Below are positions 19,456 to 28,158 of a stretch of DNA of 64,000 nucleotides, piece by piece. Source of the stretch: Sphingobium fuliginis (GTDB taxonomy: Bacteria > Pseudomonadota > Alphaproteobacteria > Sphingomonadales > Sphingomonadaceae); assembly GCF_004152845.1 (NCBI RefSeq), contig NZ_SEON01000002.1, positions 248,001 through 312,000 on the forward strand, read 5' to 3'. The position numbers and the translations under genes are program-made. Position 1 is the first letter of the stretch, and each line of letters starts with the position of its first letter. Below the pieces are notes generated by a model. That model was given only the letters and a program-made list of their open reading frames with translations, was not told the origin of the DNA and did no database searches.

Positions 19456-22035
19456 TCAGAACATATAGTTGAGGCTGAACACCGCCGACCGGGTCGGGGC
19501 AGGCTGCGCCCAGCTGTTATTGATGTTGTTGCGCACCGTCGTCACATATTTCTCATTGGTGAAGTTCTGCACATTCACCTGCGCCTTCAGATTCTCCGTG
19601 ATCGGGTAGGAGGCCATGAAACGGTGGATCGTGTAGCTTGGCACCCGGTAGCCGACATAGCTGTTGGCGACCAGTTGGGCGAGCGACGGCTGGTTCAGCA
19701 GGAAGCTGCCCTGATAGGTCAGGCCATAGCCCAGTTCCAGGCCGAAGCCGAAGCGGTAGGTCGTGAACAGACTGCCCGAATGCTTCGGGGTATTGGTCAG
19801 CGCGTAACCAGCCGTCGGATCAAGGAAGGTCGTGCTGTTGGCGCAGGTGCCGGCGGCCGGGTCGGTCGCGCCCGGATGAGCGAGGCAATAGTCGGAAACG
19901 CCCTGCTTGATCTTGCTCTTGAGATACATGTAGTTGGCGGAAATCGTCCAGTTGCTGGTGATGTTGCCCGACGCGCCGAAGGACACGCCCTCCACCCGCT
20001 GGCGGCCGTCCGTCGCCTGATCGGGCAGCAGCGGATCGCCCGACACCACCTTGATCTGGTTGCGGTCGTTGCGGAACAGCGCGAGTGTCAGCAGCAACTG
20101 CTTGTCGAACAGGTCGGCCTTGGCGCCGATCTCGTAATTCTTCGTGGTTTCCGGCCTGACATTGCAGGTGCCGCTGCCGCCCGCGGCATTGTCCGCGGTG
20201 CAGCTTCCGTCGACCGACGATTTGGACGGCAGCTTGGAGTTGCCGAAAGCGACATAAAGGCTGGTGTCCGGCGTCGGCTTCACGACCGCGCCGATGCGGA
20301 AGGAAAAGAGATTGTCGTCCACCTCCAGCCGAGTGCCGACCGTGCTGATCTGGCCAAGCTGCGCCGAACCGCCCGTCGTGTTGTAGGTGAAGGTGCGGTT
20401 GAAGCCCTTGACCTTCTCATAGCGGACGCCGCCGTTGATCTCGAACCAGTCGGTGAACTTCATCGTATCGAACAGATAGGCGGCATAGCTGGTCTGTTCC
20501 CCGACATTATGCGTGCCCAGGATGAAGTTGACCGGCCCGACATAATTGTTGCTGCCATAGACGCGGGCTAGGCCGGTGGTGGCCGCCGGGCCGACGATGC
20601 CGGACGACGGATCGGCGATGTTCACCAGCGGCAGGTAGAAACCAAGGCTGGCGGCGGCGCTATAGGCCGGATTGGCGGCGCCGGCGCCGGTGGCAGGCGC
20701 GGTGAAAGGCGCGGCATAGGGATCGAATCCGTTGGCGCTGCGGCCCAGGCTGCCCTGCAACTGGTCGTAGCGCTCCCACAGGGCCGAACCGCCGACGACC
20801 AGCGTATGGCCGATGCCGCCGGTGCCGAAATCGGCGCTGAGGTCGATCTGGTTATAGGCGGTTTCATTGGTGATGAAGCGCTGGTTGCCGCGGCCGCCGA
20901 TCGGCAGGTAATAGCCGACCGGAATGGTGAGCGTTTCGCCGGCGGCGGTCGTGCCGATGCGCTGGGTGCATGCGCCGCCGGTGTCCGGATTGAAGCCGCC
21001 CGCCGTTCCGTTGTCGAGGCAGAAGACGCCGTTCGGCTGGCTGGTCACCGTATCCTGGCGGATATGTTCGTACCGCGTCAGGTTGCGGACCTTGACCGTA
21101 TCGCTGAAGGCATGGCTGAAGATCGCCTGCAGCGACTTGGTCTTGCTGTCCTGGCGGTCGATATTGGCGAAGCCGTAATAGCCCGACCGGTCGAACTGGT
21201 CGACGATGCCCCCCAGCGCCGGGAAGTAGCGGATGCCATATTGCGGCATCGCCTTGTCATCCAGATATTCGCCCTGCAGCGTCAGGCTGGTGGGGCTGTC
21301 GATGCCGATGGTGATCGCGGGCGCCACGCCCCAGCGCTCATAATCCTCGACATCGCGGCCCGGCACATCGTTGCGGTGATAGACGGCGTTGAGGCGCACG
21401 GCGATCAGGTCGTTGACGCGCTTGTTCGCGTCGATGGTCGCCCGATAATAATTGTCCGTGCCGATCCCGGCGTTCAGGATCGTCTTGTCGTCGGCCAGCG
21501 GACGCTTCGTCACCAGGTTGATCGTGCCAGCGACCGAACCGCCGCCGTTCATGACCGAATTGGCGCCGTTGGTGACTTCGACCTGCTCGATATTATAGAC
21601 TTCGTTGCGGTTCAGGAACGCGCCGGAACGCACGCCGTCGACCGTGACGTCGTTCTTCGCGTCCTGCCCGCGCAGGATGATGCGGTCGCCATAGCCGAAG
21701 CCGCCCTCGCCCGCGCCGAAGGTGATGCCGGGAACGGTCGACAGCACGTCGCGCAGGGTCAGCAGGTTCTGCTGCTGGATGGTTTCCTTGCCGATCACCG
21801 TGATGGTCTGCGGCGTATCGAGCAGCGGCCGGGTATATTTGGGCGATTCCGCCTTTTCGACCTTGATGGGCGATTCCTCGATCGCCGTGTCGGTGACCGT
21901 CATCCCGCCAAGCTTGGCGCCCTGCGCTGCATCCTGCGCCTGCGCCTGCGCCTGCGCCTGCGCGGACGAGGCAAAGGCAATCGCGCCGACGCAACTCAGC
22001 GCCAGGAAGGACGGTCGTGACAGTGCTTTGGACAT
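19456..22035 (-). CDS. TonB-dependent catecholate-siderophore receptor (Fiu-like)
   Basis: An 859-residue outer-membrane receptor. A signal peptide ends in an Ala-Gln repeat. It is followed by a plug domain with TonB-box-like MTVTDTAI and DTPQTITVIGKETIQQQN, RDVLSTVPGITFGAGEGG and GDRIILRGQ. The 22-strand barrel follows, ending in aromatic F as FSLNYMF. The plug sequence is typical of Fiu/CirA-type catecholate receptors. The neighbours tonB and piuC support siderophore uptake. ATG 22035 is chosen at the signal peptide; an upstream ATG at 22098 would place charged residues in front of it. Candidate iron-regulator sites lie just upstream. Confidence 0.92.
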   Translation of the reverse strand: MSKALSRPSFLALSCVGAIAFASSAQAQAQAQAQDAAQGAKLGGMTVTDTAIEESPIKVEKAESPKYTRPLLDTPQTITVIGKETIQQQNLLTLRDVLSTVPGITFGAGEGGFGYGDRIILRGQDAKNDVTVDGVRSGAFLNRNEVYNIEQVEVTNGANSVMNGGGSVAGTINLVTKRPLADDKTILNAGIGTDNYYRATIDANKRVNDLIAVRLNAVYHRNDVPGRDVEDYERWGVAPAITIGIDSPTSLTLQGEYLDDKAMPQYGIRYFPALGGIVDQFDRSGYYGFANIDRQDSKTKSLQAIFSHAFSDTVKVRNLTRYEHIRQDTVTSQPNGVFCLDNGTAGGFNPDTGGACTQRIGTTAAGETLTIPVGYYLPIGGRGNQRFITNETAYNQIDLSADFGTGGIGHTLVVGGSALWERYDQLQGSLGRSANGFDPYAAPFTAPATGAGAANPAYSAAASLGFYLPLVNIADPSSGIVGPAATTGLARVYGSNNYVGPVNFILGTHNVGEQTSYAAYLFDTMKFTDWFEINGGVRYEKVKGFNRTFTYNTTGGSAQLGQISTVGTRLEVDDNLFSFRIGAVVKPTPDTSLYVAFGNSKLPSKSSVDGSCTADNAAGGSGTCNVRPETTKNYEIGAKADLFDKQLLLTLALFRNDRNQIKVVSGDPLLPDQATDGRQRVEGVSFGASGNITSNWTISANYMYLKSKIKQGVSDYCLAHPGATDPAAGTCANSTTFLDPTAGYALTNTPKHSGSLFTTYRFGFGLELGYGLTYQGSFLLNQPSLAQLVANSYVGYRVPSYTIHRFMASYPITENLKAQVNVQNFTNEKYVTTVRNNINNSWAQPAPTRSAVFSLNYMF

Positions 22036-22071
22036 GGAAACAGAACCCCTTTCTTGAACCTTGAGGGGTCT

Positions 22072-22119
22072 GCTATTGCGACTTGTTCGCAGAGTCAACG
22101 CTATTGCGAGTAATTATTA
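22072..22119 (-). promoter_or_regulatory. Two candidate Fur-type operator sites upstream of the receptor gene
   Basis: TGCGACTTGTTCGCA at 22077-22091 is an imperfect palindrome close to the alphaproteobacterial Fur/iron-box form TGCnAnTnnTTcGCA. A second half-like site, TGCGAGTAATTATTA, is at 22105-22119. The ten bases GCTATTGCGA occur in both, 28 bases apart. The surrounding 90 bases are AT-rich, as expected for a promoter. The regulator is inferred from the position in front of a siderophore receptor. Confidence 0.45.
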
Positions 22120-22121
22120 TT

Positions 22122-22397
22122 TTATGATCGTATATTATCGTTGAAAAGCCAGCATCTTATCGCGCTCGCCAGATTGGGCGGATCGGCCGCAGCCATGCGC
22201 GCGACATCGATGCGCGCGATCAAGGCGTTGACGGGCAAACCCTCCCGCAGGGCGGCCGCGCGCAGGGCTTGCCAGAATATCGGTTCCAGGCTGATCGCGG
22301 TCTGATGGCCCGCAATCGTCACGCTGCGCTTGACGGGCGGAGCGAAGGGCGATGCCGCCGGCGCCGAAGCGTCAATGGAAGGCCCCTCGCCTTCCAT
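22122..22397 (-). CDS. Ribbon-helix-helix domain protein (RHH_4-like)
   Basis: A 91-residue protein whose core KRSVTIAGHQTAISLEPIFW.. followed by ALREGLPVNALIARID has the strand-helix-helix pattern of the alphaproteobacterial RHH_4 family, a presumed DNA-binding fold. The target is unknown. The ATG at 22397 shares one base with the phaB stop (TGATG), so it is co-translated with phaB. It ends just before the receptor promoter region. Confidence 0.8.
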   Translation of the reverse strand: MEGEGPSIDASAPAASPFAPPVKRSVTIAGHQTAISLEPIFWQALRAAALREGLPVNALIARIDVARMAAADPPNLASAIRCWLFNDNIRS

Positions 22398-23119
22398 CAG
22401 TACATATGCTGGCCGCCGTTGATCGACAGCGTGCTGCCGGTCACGAAGCCCGCCTCCTCGCTGCAGAAGAAGGCGACGCCGCGGGCGATCTCATCGGCAT
22501 GGCCCAGACGGCCGACCGGGATCTTGGCGACGATCTTTTCCAGCACCGCCTGCGGCACCGCCGCGACCATGTCGGTGTCGATATAGCCCGGCGCGATCGC
22601 ATTGACGGTGACGCCATATTTCGCGCCTTCCTGCGCCAGCGCCTTGGTGAAGCCATGGATGCCGGACTTGGCGGCCGCATAGTTGACCTGGCCATATTGG
22701 CCCGCCTGCCCGTTGATCGATCCGATATTGACGAAACGGCCCCAGCCGCGCTCCCGCATCCCGCCGAAGGTCGCCTTGGCCATGTTGAAGCAACCGCCCA
22801 GATTGATGCGCATCACCTCGTTCCAGTCGTCGAAGCTCATCTTCGCCAGCACGCCGTCGCGGGTGATGCCCGCATTGTTGACGACGACGTCGATCGGCCC
22901 CAGCGCCTCGGCCACCTGCGCGCAACCGTCCAGACAGGCCTGGTGATCGCCCACGTCCCATTTGAAGGACGCTATGCCCGTCTTGTCCGAAAAGGCCTGC
23001 GCCTTGGCGTCGTTGCCGGCATAGTTGGCGGCGACCGTGAACCCCATCTCCTTGAGCGCCAGGCTGATCGCCTCGCCAATTCCCCGCGTTCCGCCCGTGA
23101 CGACTGCAACCTTGCTCAT
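22397..23119 (-). CDS. phaB: Acetoacetyl-CoA reductase
   Basis: NADPH-dependent short-chain dehydrogenase making (R)-3-hydroxybutyryl-CoA for polyhydroxyalkanoate synthesis. The 240-residue protein has the coenzyme loop TGGTRGIG, NNAGITRD, a catalytic Ser in NIGSINGQ and the Tyr-x3-Lys in NYAAAKSG. The QVNYAAAKSGIHGFTKALA segment is characteristic of PhaB. ATG 23119 follows GAGGAGAGCCACT, a good ribosome site. phaA and phaC are not beside it. Its 3' end overlaps the RHH gene. Confidence 0.93.
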   Translation of the reverse strand: MSKVAVVTGGTRGIGEAISLALKEMGFTVAANYAGNDAKAQAFSDKTGIASFKWDVGDHQACLDGCAQVAEALGPIDVVVNNAGITRDGVLAKMSFDDWNEVMRINLGGCFNMAKATFGGMRERGWGRFVNIGSINGQAGQYGQVNYAAAKSGIHGFTKALAQEGAKYGVTVNAIAPGYIDTDMVAAVPQAVLEKIVAKIPVGRLGHADEIARGVAFFCSEEAGFVTGSTLSINGGQHMY

Positions 23120-23155
23120 AGTGGCTCTCCTCAAAGAATATTGACGGGACGAAAC

Positions 23156-24136
23156 TTACCTCTCCAACCAGCCGGCCAGTTCGCGACGGGCCAGAGTCTC
23201 GTACAGATTCATAGCGTCCGGGGAGGCGTTCAAACAACTCAAATGGACAAAATTATTGCCACCGGAAGCGATAAAATCCTCTTTGCCGCGAATGGCGATT
23301 TCCTCTAGGGTTTCCAGGCAATCCGCCGAGAAGCCGGGGGTCAGGACGGCAACATTCCGGACATTTTCCGAAGGGAGCTGCCGCAGCACCGCATCGGTTG
23401 CCGGGCCCAGCCATTTCGCGGGGCCGAAACGCGATTGGAAGGTGACCCGGACCTCCCGCCCCAGAGCCTCGCCCAGCAGCCTTGCGCTTTCGACGCACTG
23501 GTCGCGATAGGGATCGCCCAATTGCCGCGTTCGCTCCGGCATGCCGTGGAAGCTGGCGATCAGCAGGTCCGGCGCGAAATCCAGGTTGGCGAGCTGCGCC
23601 TGGGTCGATGCGCGCAGCGCCTCGATATAGGCGGGATCGGCATGATAGGGCGGCAGCGTGCGGATCGCCGGCTGCGCCCGCATCTTCGCCAGAGCCGCAT
23701 AGGCGGCATCGAGCGCGGTGGCCGTCGTCGCCGCGCAATATTGGGGATAGAGCGGAGCCAGCAGGATGCGGTCGCACCCTGCGGCGACCATCGCCTCCAG
23801 CCGCGCGCCGATCGCCGGATTGCCATAGCGCATCGCCCAATCGACCATCGCGCCGGCGCCCATCCGCTCCTGAAGCCCGCGGGCGGCGTCGCGCGTATAG
23901 ACGGCGAGCGGCGATCCCTCCTTCATCCACACCTGCCGATAGGCATGGGCGGATTTCTTCGGACGGGTCAGCAGGATCGGGCCGCGCAGGATCGGCTGCC
24001 ACAGCAGTTGCGGAATTTCCACGACGCGCCGGTCGGAAAGGAATTCGGCCAGATAGCGCCGCACCGATGCCGGGTCGGGACCGTCGGGCGTGCCCAGATT
24101 GATGAGGAGAAGGCCGATCTTGCCCAAGAATTTCAC
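23156..24136 (-). CDS. hemH: Ferrochelatase
   Basis: Inserts Fe2+ into protoporphyrin IX, the last step of protoheme synthesis. The 326-residue protein starts VKFLGKIGLLLINLGTPDGP. It has the catalytic His in SFHGMPERT (H197) and the ferrochelatase signature LTPGFSADCLETLEE. The start is a GTG at 24136 that overlaps the stop of the molybdenum hydroxylase gene (GTGA). Upstream the frame stays open far into that gene, but the sequence there is an out-of-frame reading and not part of hemH. Confidence 0.95.
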   Translation of the reverse strand: MKFLGKIGLLLINLGTPDGPDPASVRRYLAEFLSDRRVVEIPQLLWQPILRGPILLTRPKKSAHAYRQVWMKEGSPLAVYTRDAARGLQERMGAGAMVDWAMRYGNPAIGARLEAMVAAGCDRILLAPLYPQYCAATTATALDAAYAALAKMRAQPAIRTLPPYHADPAYIEALRASTQAQLANLDFAPDLLIASFHGMPERTRQLGDPYRDQCVESARLLGEALGREVRVTFQSRFGPAKWLGPATDAVLRQLPSENVRNVAVLTPGFSADCLETLEEIAIRGKEDFIASGGNNFVHLSCLNASPDAMNLYETLARRELAGWLER

Positions 24137-26400
24137 CCTTCCATCAGCAGGGGCAGGGTGCGGAAACGCCGCCCCGCCGTGGTGAACAGCGCATTGGCGA
24201 CGGCGGGCGCCACCAGCGGCGCGCCCAGGTCTGTCAGCCCGGCGGGAGGCGCGGTGCTGCGGATCAGTTCGACCGTCACTTCCCCGACATCGCCCAGCCG
24301 CGGCAGACCCATGCGGCCCAGCATCGCCCGCGTCGGCATGCCCTTCGCATAGGGGACGGACGCCCCCATGGCGAATGCCAGCCCATGGATCAGGCCGCTT
24401 TCGACCTGCTGCCGGGCAATGTCCGGATTGACCTGATCCCCGCCGTCCACCGCGGCGACGATCCGTGAGACCTGCAACTTGCCCTCCGCCATGCCCGCCT
24501 CCACCATCACGGCGATGAAGGCGCCGTTCATCACATGCGCCGCCAGTCCCTGCCCGCTTCCTTCTATGCCGCCCTGCCAGCCGCCCATGGCGCCGACGGT
24601 GGTCAGGCAATGCGCCAGCCGGGGATTGCCGCCCAGCATCTGGATACGAAAGGACATCGCCTCCATCTGCGCCTGATGCGCCAGCTCGTCCATGAAACTT
24701 TCGGTGAAGAAGGCGCCGTGCAGATGCGCGTTGCCACGTGCGAACCCCAGCGGCAGGCCGACATCGGCGGGGAAGTGATCGACCGCCCAGTTGGGCACCG
24801 CATAGGGCAGCTCCATGCCCGCCACCGCCAGCCGGGTGGACGTGCCTGACGCATCGGCGCCGGCCTCGTGCGGCAGCTTGCCATGGGCGATGCGCGCCCA
24901 TGTCTGGGTCAGGGCGCAGGGGGCGGCGACCTTCGCGGACCAGCCTTCGATCGCGCCGTTGCGGCCCAGCTTGCCCGCCATGCGCGCATGGGCGGGGGCG
25001 CTGGGCCTGTCCTGGATCACATCCTCCAGCCGCGACCAGAGCAGTTGCACCGGCCGCCCCATCTCGCGGGAGAGGAGCGCGGCCTGCACGCCGGCCTCGA
25101 AATCCATGCGGCGGCCATAGCCTCCGCCGGCATGCAGCGGGTAGAGCGTCACCGCTTCCGCCGACAGCCCCAGCGCGCGGGCGATGGCGGCACGGGCCAG
25201 GCCGGGCGCCTGCGTCGCCATCCATATTTCCGCGCTGTCCTCGCCGATCCGGGCGGTGGCGCACATCGGCTCCAGCGCCAGATGCAGGCCCGGCCGCACC
25301 CGATATTCGCTGGCAAGGATGGTCGCATCCCCGAACAGCGGCTGCGGATCGCCCTGCGCATAGAGCCGTTCGCCGGAGCCGGAAAAGGCCTGCTCCAGCG
25401 CCGCCTCCATCCCGGTGCTGTCCACCGGCCTGCCGGAAAGCGCGAAGACCGGATCGGCCAGATCGAGCGCCTTGTTCGCCGCCCACCAGTTGCTGGCGAC
25501 CGCCGCGACCCACCGGTCCCGCCGCACCAGCTTCAGGAAGCCGGTGACGGATTTCGCCGCGCCCTCGTTGACGCTTTTCAGCACGGCATCCCCGATCGGC
25601 CCCTGCCGGATGGAGGCGAAGACCATGTCGGGCAGGCGGATGTCGGCGGCGAAATTATGGCTGCCGTCGATCTTGGACGGGGTGTCCAGCCGGGGAAGCT
25701 CCTGCCCCGCCAGCCGGTCCACCTCCGCCTGGCGGAAGGGCAATATCTCGGGCAGGTCGAAGGTCGCGGCATCCTCCACCACCTCGCCCAGCTTCAACCG
25801 GCGCTGCCCGCCGTCGGAAATGATGCCGTTCTGGATGTCGCAGCTTTCCCAGGCGACGTCCCAGCGCGCCGCCGCCGCCTTGCACAGCAGCACCCGCGCC
25901 GCCGCGCCTGCCTCCCGATAGGGCTGGTGGAACATCGGCACCGACGTGCCCGCGCCCGTCAGCATCAGGGCGCGGCGGGTCGCATATTGATCGATGGTCC
26001 ATTCGCCCGCCTCGCCCGCCAGCCGGCTCCAGTCATTGGCCAGCCATTCGCGCGCCAGCAGGATATTGGCGTAGAGCGGCCCGATCGGCGCGCTCTGCAC
26101 GCCGACGGTCCGCCAGTCCGCGCCCAGTTCGTCGGCCAGTATCTGCGGCAGAAGGGTCGTGACCCCCTGCCCCATCTCGGTCTGGGGCACGATGACGACG
26201 ACCTGGCCAGACCGGTCGATCTTCAGGAAAGCGTTGAACGCGGTCTCGCCCGGCGCGGTGTTGAGACTGGCGCGATAGGAGCGCGGCCATATGGCCCATG
26301 CCAGCAGCAGCCCCACCGTGGCACCCCCGCCGACCAGCAGGGTGCGCCGGTCCAAACCCTTTTTCGTCTGCTGACCCTGCTTCCGCGGTGCGCGCCCCAT
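24133..26400 (-). CDS. Xanthine dehydrogenase-family molybdopterin-binding subunit (IorB/aldehyde oxidase-like)
   Basis: A 755-residue large subunit of a molybdenum hydroxylase of the isoquinoline oxidoreductase/membrane aldehyde dehydrogenase type. The N-terminus has a twin-arginine signal (LDRRTLLVGGG, residues 16-26), so it is probably exported. PQTEMGQGVTTLLPQILADE and the molybdopterin loops GGGYGRRMDFE and GFARGNAHLHGAFFTESF are present. At the catalytic motif near the C-terminus, where the family has GVGEPG, this protein reads GLTDLGAP: the Glu position is Asp724. No small [2Fe-2S] subunit gene is adjacent. Its stop overlaps the hemH GTG start. Substrate unknown; activity uncertain. 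Confidence 0.85.
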   Translation of the reverse strand: MGRAPRKQGQQTKKGLDRRTLLVGGGATVGLLLAWAIWPRSYRASLNTAPGETAFNAFLKIDRSGQVVVIVPQTEMGQGVTTLLPQILADELGADWRTVGVQSAPIGPLYANILLAREWLANDWSRLAGEAGEWTIDQYATRRALMLTGAGTSVPMFHQPYREAGAAARVLLCKAAAARWDVAWESCDIQNGIISDGGQRRLKLGEVVEDAATFDLPEILPFRQAEVDRLAGQELPRLDTPSKIDGSHNFAADIRLPDMVFASIRQGPIGDAVLKSVNEGAAKSVTGFLKLVRRDRWVAAVASNWWAANKALDLADPVFALSGRPVDSTGMEAALEQAFSGSGERLYAQGDPQPLFGDATILASEYRVRPGLHLALEPMCATARIGEDSAEIWMATQAPGLARAAIARALGLSAEAVTLYPLHAGGGYGRRMDFEAGVQAALLSREMGRPVQLLWSRLEDVIQDRPSAPAHARMAGKLGRNGAIEGWSAKVAAPCALTQTWARIAHGKLPHEAGADASGTSTRLAVAGMELPYAVPNWAVDHFPADVGLPLGFARGNAHLHGAFFTESFMDELAHQAQMEAMSFRIQMLGGNPRLAHCLTTVGAMGGWQGGIEGSGQGLAAHVMNGAFIAVMVEAGMAEGKLQVSRIVAAVDGGDQVNPDIARQQVESGLIHGLAFAMGASVPYAKGMPTRAMLGRMGLPRLGDVGEVTVELIRSTAPPAGLTDLGAPLVAPAVANALFTTAGRRFRTLPLLMEG

Positions 26401-26456
26401 GCCATCGCTGATAGAGGGGCTTGGAAGCTCTGCAAAGCCCTATTGCGCCCGAAGGT

Positions 26457-26885
26457 TCAGGCGACGGGCCTGAGCTGGAGCCGGCGTATCTCGATGGCGG
26501 GGCAGCGATCCATCACCACCTTGAGCCCGGCCGCCTCGGCCCGGGCCGCCGCGGCCTCATCGACCACGGCCAACTGCATCCAGACCGCCTTGGCCCCTGC
26601 CGCTATGGCATCGTCCACGACCTCCCCCGCGGCGTCGCTTCGGCGGAAGATGTCGACCATGTCGATCGGCACGCCGATGTCGGACAGGCTGGCCCAGACG
26701 AATTCGCCATGGACATGCTCGCCCGCGATCTGCGGATTGACGGGCAGCACGCGATAGCCGTGATCCTGAAGGGTCTTCATCACGCCATAGCTCGGCCGGT
26801 CGGGCCGGTCGGAAATGCCGACCAGCGCTATGGTGCGGGTTTCGTTCAACAGATCGGCTATATCCTGCGCATCGGTAAGCGGCAT
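26457..26885 (-). CDS. CoA-binding domain protein (YccU-like)
   Basis: A 142-residue single-domain Rossmann-fold protein with the CoA-binding pattern TIALVGISDRPDRPSYGV, LPVNPQ and VDIFRRSD, ending PAIEIRRLQL. Related to E. coli YccU and to succinyl-CoA synthetase alpha N-domains; physiological role unknown. ATG 26885 is set by a strong GGAGGAC six to eight bases upstream. It is co-oriented with the downstream molybdenum hydroxylase gene (56-base gap). Confidence 0.88.
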   Translation of the reverse strand: MPLTDAQDIADLLNETRTIALVGISDRPDRPSYGVMKTLQDHGYRVLPVNPQIAGEHVHGEFVWASLSDIGVPIDMVDIFRRSDAAGEVVDDAIAAGAKAVWMQLAVVDEAAAARAEAAGLKVVMDRCPAIEIRRLQLRPVA

Positions 26886-26954
26886 GAGGGGTCCTCCATA
26901 TTCGCGAGACATGGGAAGGACGCTGGAGAGGCGCAAGCCGTTCCCTCCAACCCC

Positions 26955-27033
26955 TTCATCCCCACGGAAGCCGGGATCTCAGGCGATAGGGCATGGAGTA
27001 GTCTCACGAGGTCCGGCTATCGCCGGGATGACG
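26955..27033. repeat. Intergenic inverted repeat, sphingomonad type
   Basis: GGAAGCCGGGATCTCAGGCGATA and, about 50 bases on, CCGGCTATCGCCGGGATGACGA give imperfect inverted copies of a CCGGGAT/ATCCCGG core. I recognise this as a repeat found between many genes in sphingomonads, from memory. It lies in the 171-base gap between mrp and the CoA-binding gene. Confidence 0.55.
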
Positions 27034-27056
27034 AAAGAAGGAACAGGGTGAAGACG

Positions 27057-28022
27057 TCAGCGCCCACCCCGCAGCCACGCAACGACCTTCTCCGCAATCG
27101 TGCGGAAAGCCACACCATGCGCGTCGTCCCCCGCCGCCGGAGGATCGCCCGCATCGGACCGGCGGCGAATGTCGATGGCGAGCGGTATCCGGCCAAGGAA
27201 GGGCATCCCCATTTCCCCGGCGGCCGCTTCCGCGCCGCCCTGACCGAAGGGGTCCGACACTTCCCCGCAATGGGGGCAGGCATAGCCCGCCATATTCTCG
27301 ACCAGGCCGATCATCGGCACCTGCGTCTGCTCGAACAGGCTCACCGCGCGTACCGCGTCGATCAGCGCCAGGTCCTGCGGCGTCGAGACGATCACGGCCC
27401 CGGCCGGCTTGTGCTTCTGCACCATCGACAGCTGCACGTCGCCCGTGCCCGGCGGCATGTCGACGATCAGCAGCTCCGCATCGCCCCAATCCGCCTCGAT
27501 CAGCTGGGCCAGCGCATTTCCCGCCATCGGCCCGCGCCAGGCGAGCGCCTTGCCCGGCTCGACCAGATGGCCCATGGAAAGCATCGGAACGCCAAAGGGG
27601 CTCTGCACCGGGATGAGCTGCTTGTCCTTCGCCTGCGGCTTCCTGTCCTCGCTGGCCATCAGCCGCGCCTGCGACGGGCCGTAAATATCGGCGTCGACCA
27701 GCCCGACCTTCACCCCCAGCCTTTGCAGCGCGACGGCGAGATTGGCCGACAGCGTGGATTTGCCCACCCCGCCCTTGCCCGATGCGACGGCGACGATCTT
27801 CAGCGGCCTGCGCTCGGCCGTCATGGCGATGCGCACATCCTCGACGCCGGGCACGGTCAGCGCGCCCTCCCGGATCGCGGCGGCCACGGCGTCGCGCTGA
27901 TCGGACGACAGGCCCGCCACGTCCAGCACCAGCGACATCACCCCGTCCTTCAGGCGCGGCGCGCTGGCGCGGCCGTCGGTCAGCGTTTTGAGGCGAGCGG
28001 CGAAATCTTCAAGCTGGGTCAT
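27057..28022 (-). CDS. apbC: Mrp/ApbC/Nbp35-family Fe-S cluster carrier ATPase
   Basis: P-loop ATPase that carries or transfers iron-sulfur clusters. The 321-residue protein has an N-terminal MIP18-like region (1-70), the deviant Walker [11 protein letters not shown] (81-90), Switch regions [10 protein letters not shown] and VDMPPGTGD, and the Fe-S-binding CPHC motif in [11 protein letters not shown]. The start MTQLEDF at 28022 is normal for the family. It is divergent from hflK (136 bases between the starts). Confidence 0.95.
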   Translation of the reverse strand: MTQLEDFAARLKTLTDGRASAPRLKDGVMSLVLDVAGLSSDQRDAVAAAIREGALTVPGVEDVRIAMTAERRPLKIVAVASGKGGVGKSTLSANLAVALQRLGVKVGLVDADIYGPSQARLMASEDRKPQAKDKQLIPVQSPFGVPMLSMGHLVEPGKALAWRGPMAGNALAQLIEADWGDAELLIVDMPPGTGDVQLSMVQKHKPAGAVIVSTPQDLALIDAVRAVSLFEQTQVPMIGLVENMAGYACPHCGEVSDPFGQGGAEAAAGEMGMPFLGRIPLAIDIRRRSDAGDPPAAGDDAHGVAFRTIAEKVVAWLRGGR

Positions 28023-28158
28023 GGCAGGCCATCTAGGGACTTTCCCCGTCCGGCGAAACCGGCAGGCCGCCGTTTTTCTTGGCCATCGACATCATTCGAA
28101 ACAATAATCGTTGCGAAGGGCACTGTTTTTCGCCGGAGAGCCTACCTATAGAGAAGGC

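Noticed and set aside
21933..21962. CRISPR-like repeat
   Set aside because: Six-base units without spacers, inside a coding region; it is a simple in-frame repeat. No CRISPR array was seen anywhere in the window.
24137..25513. Upstream extension of the hemH frame
   Set aside because: It reads out of frame through the molybdenum hydroxylase gene. Ferrochelatase similarity begins only at the GTG at 24136.
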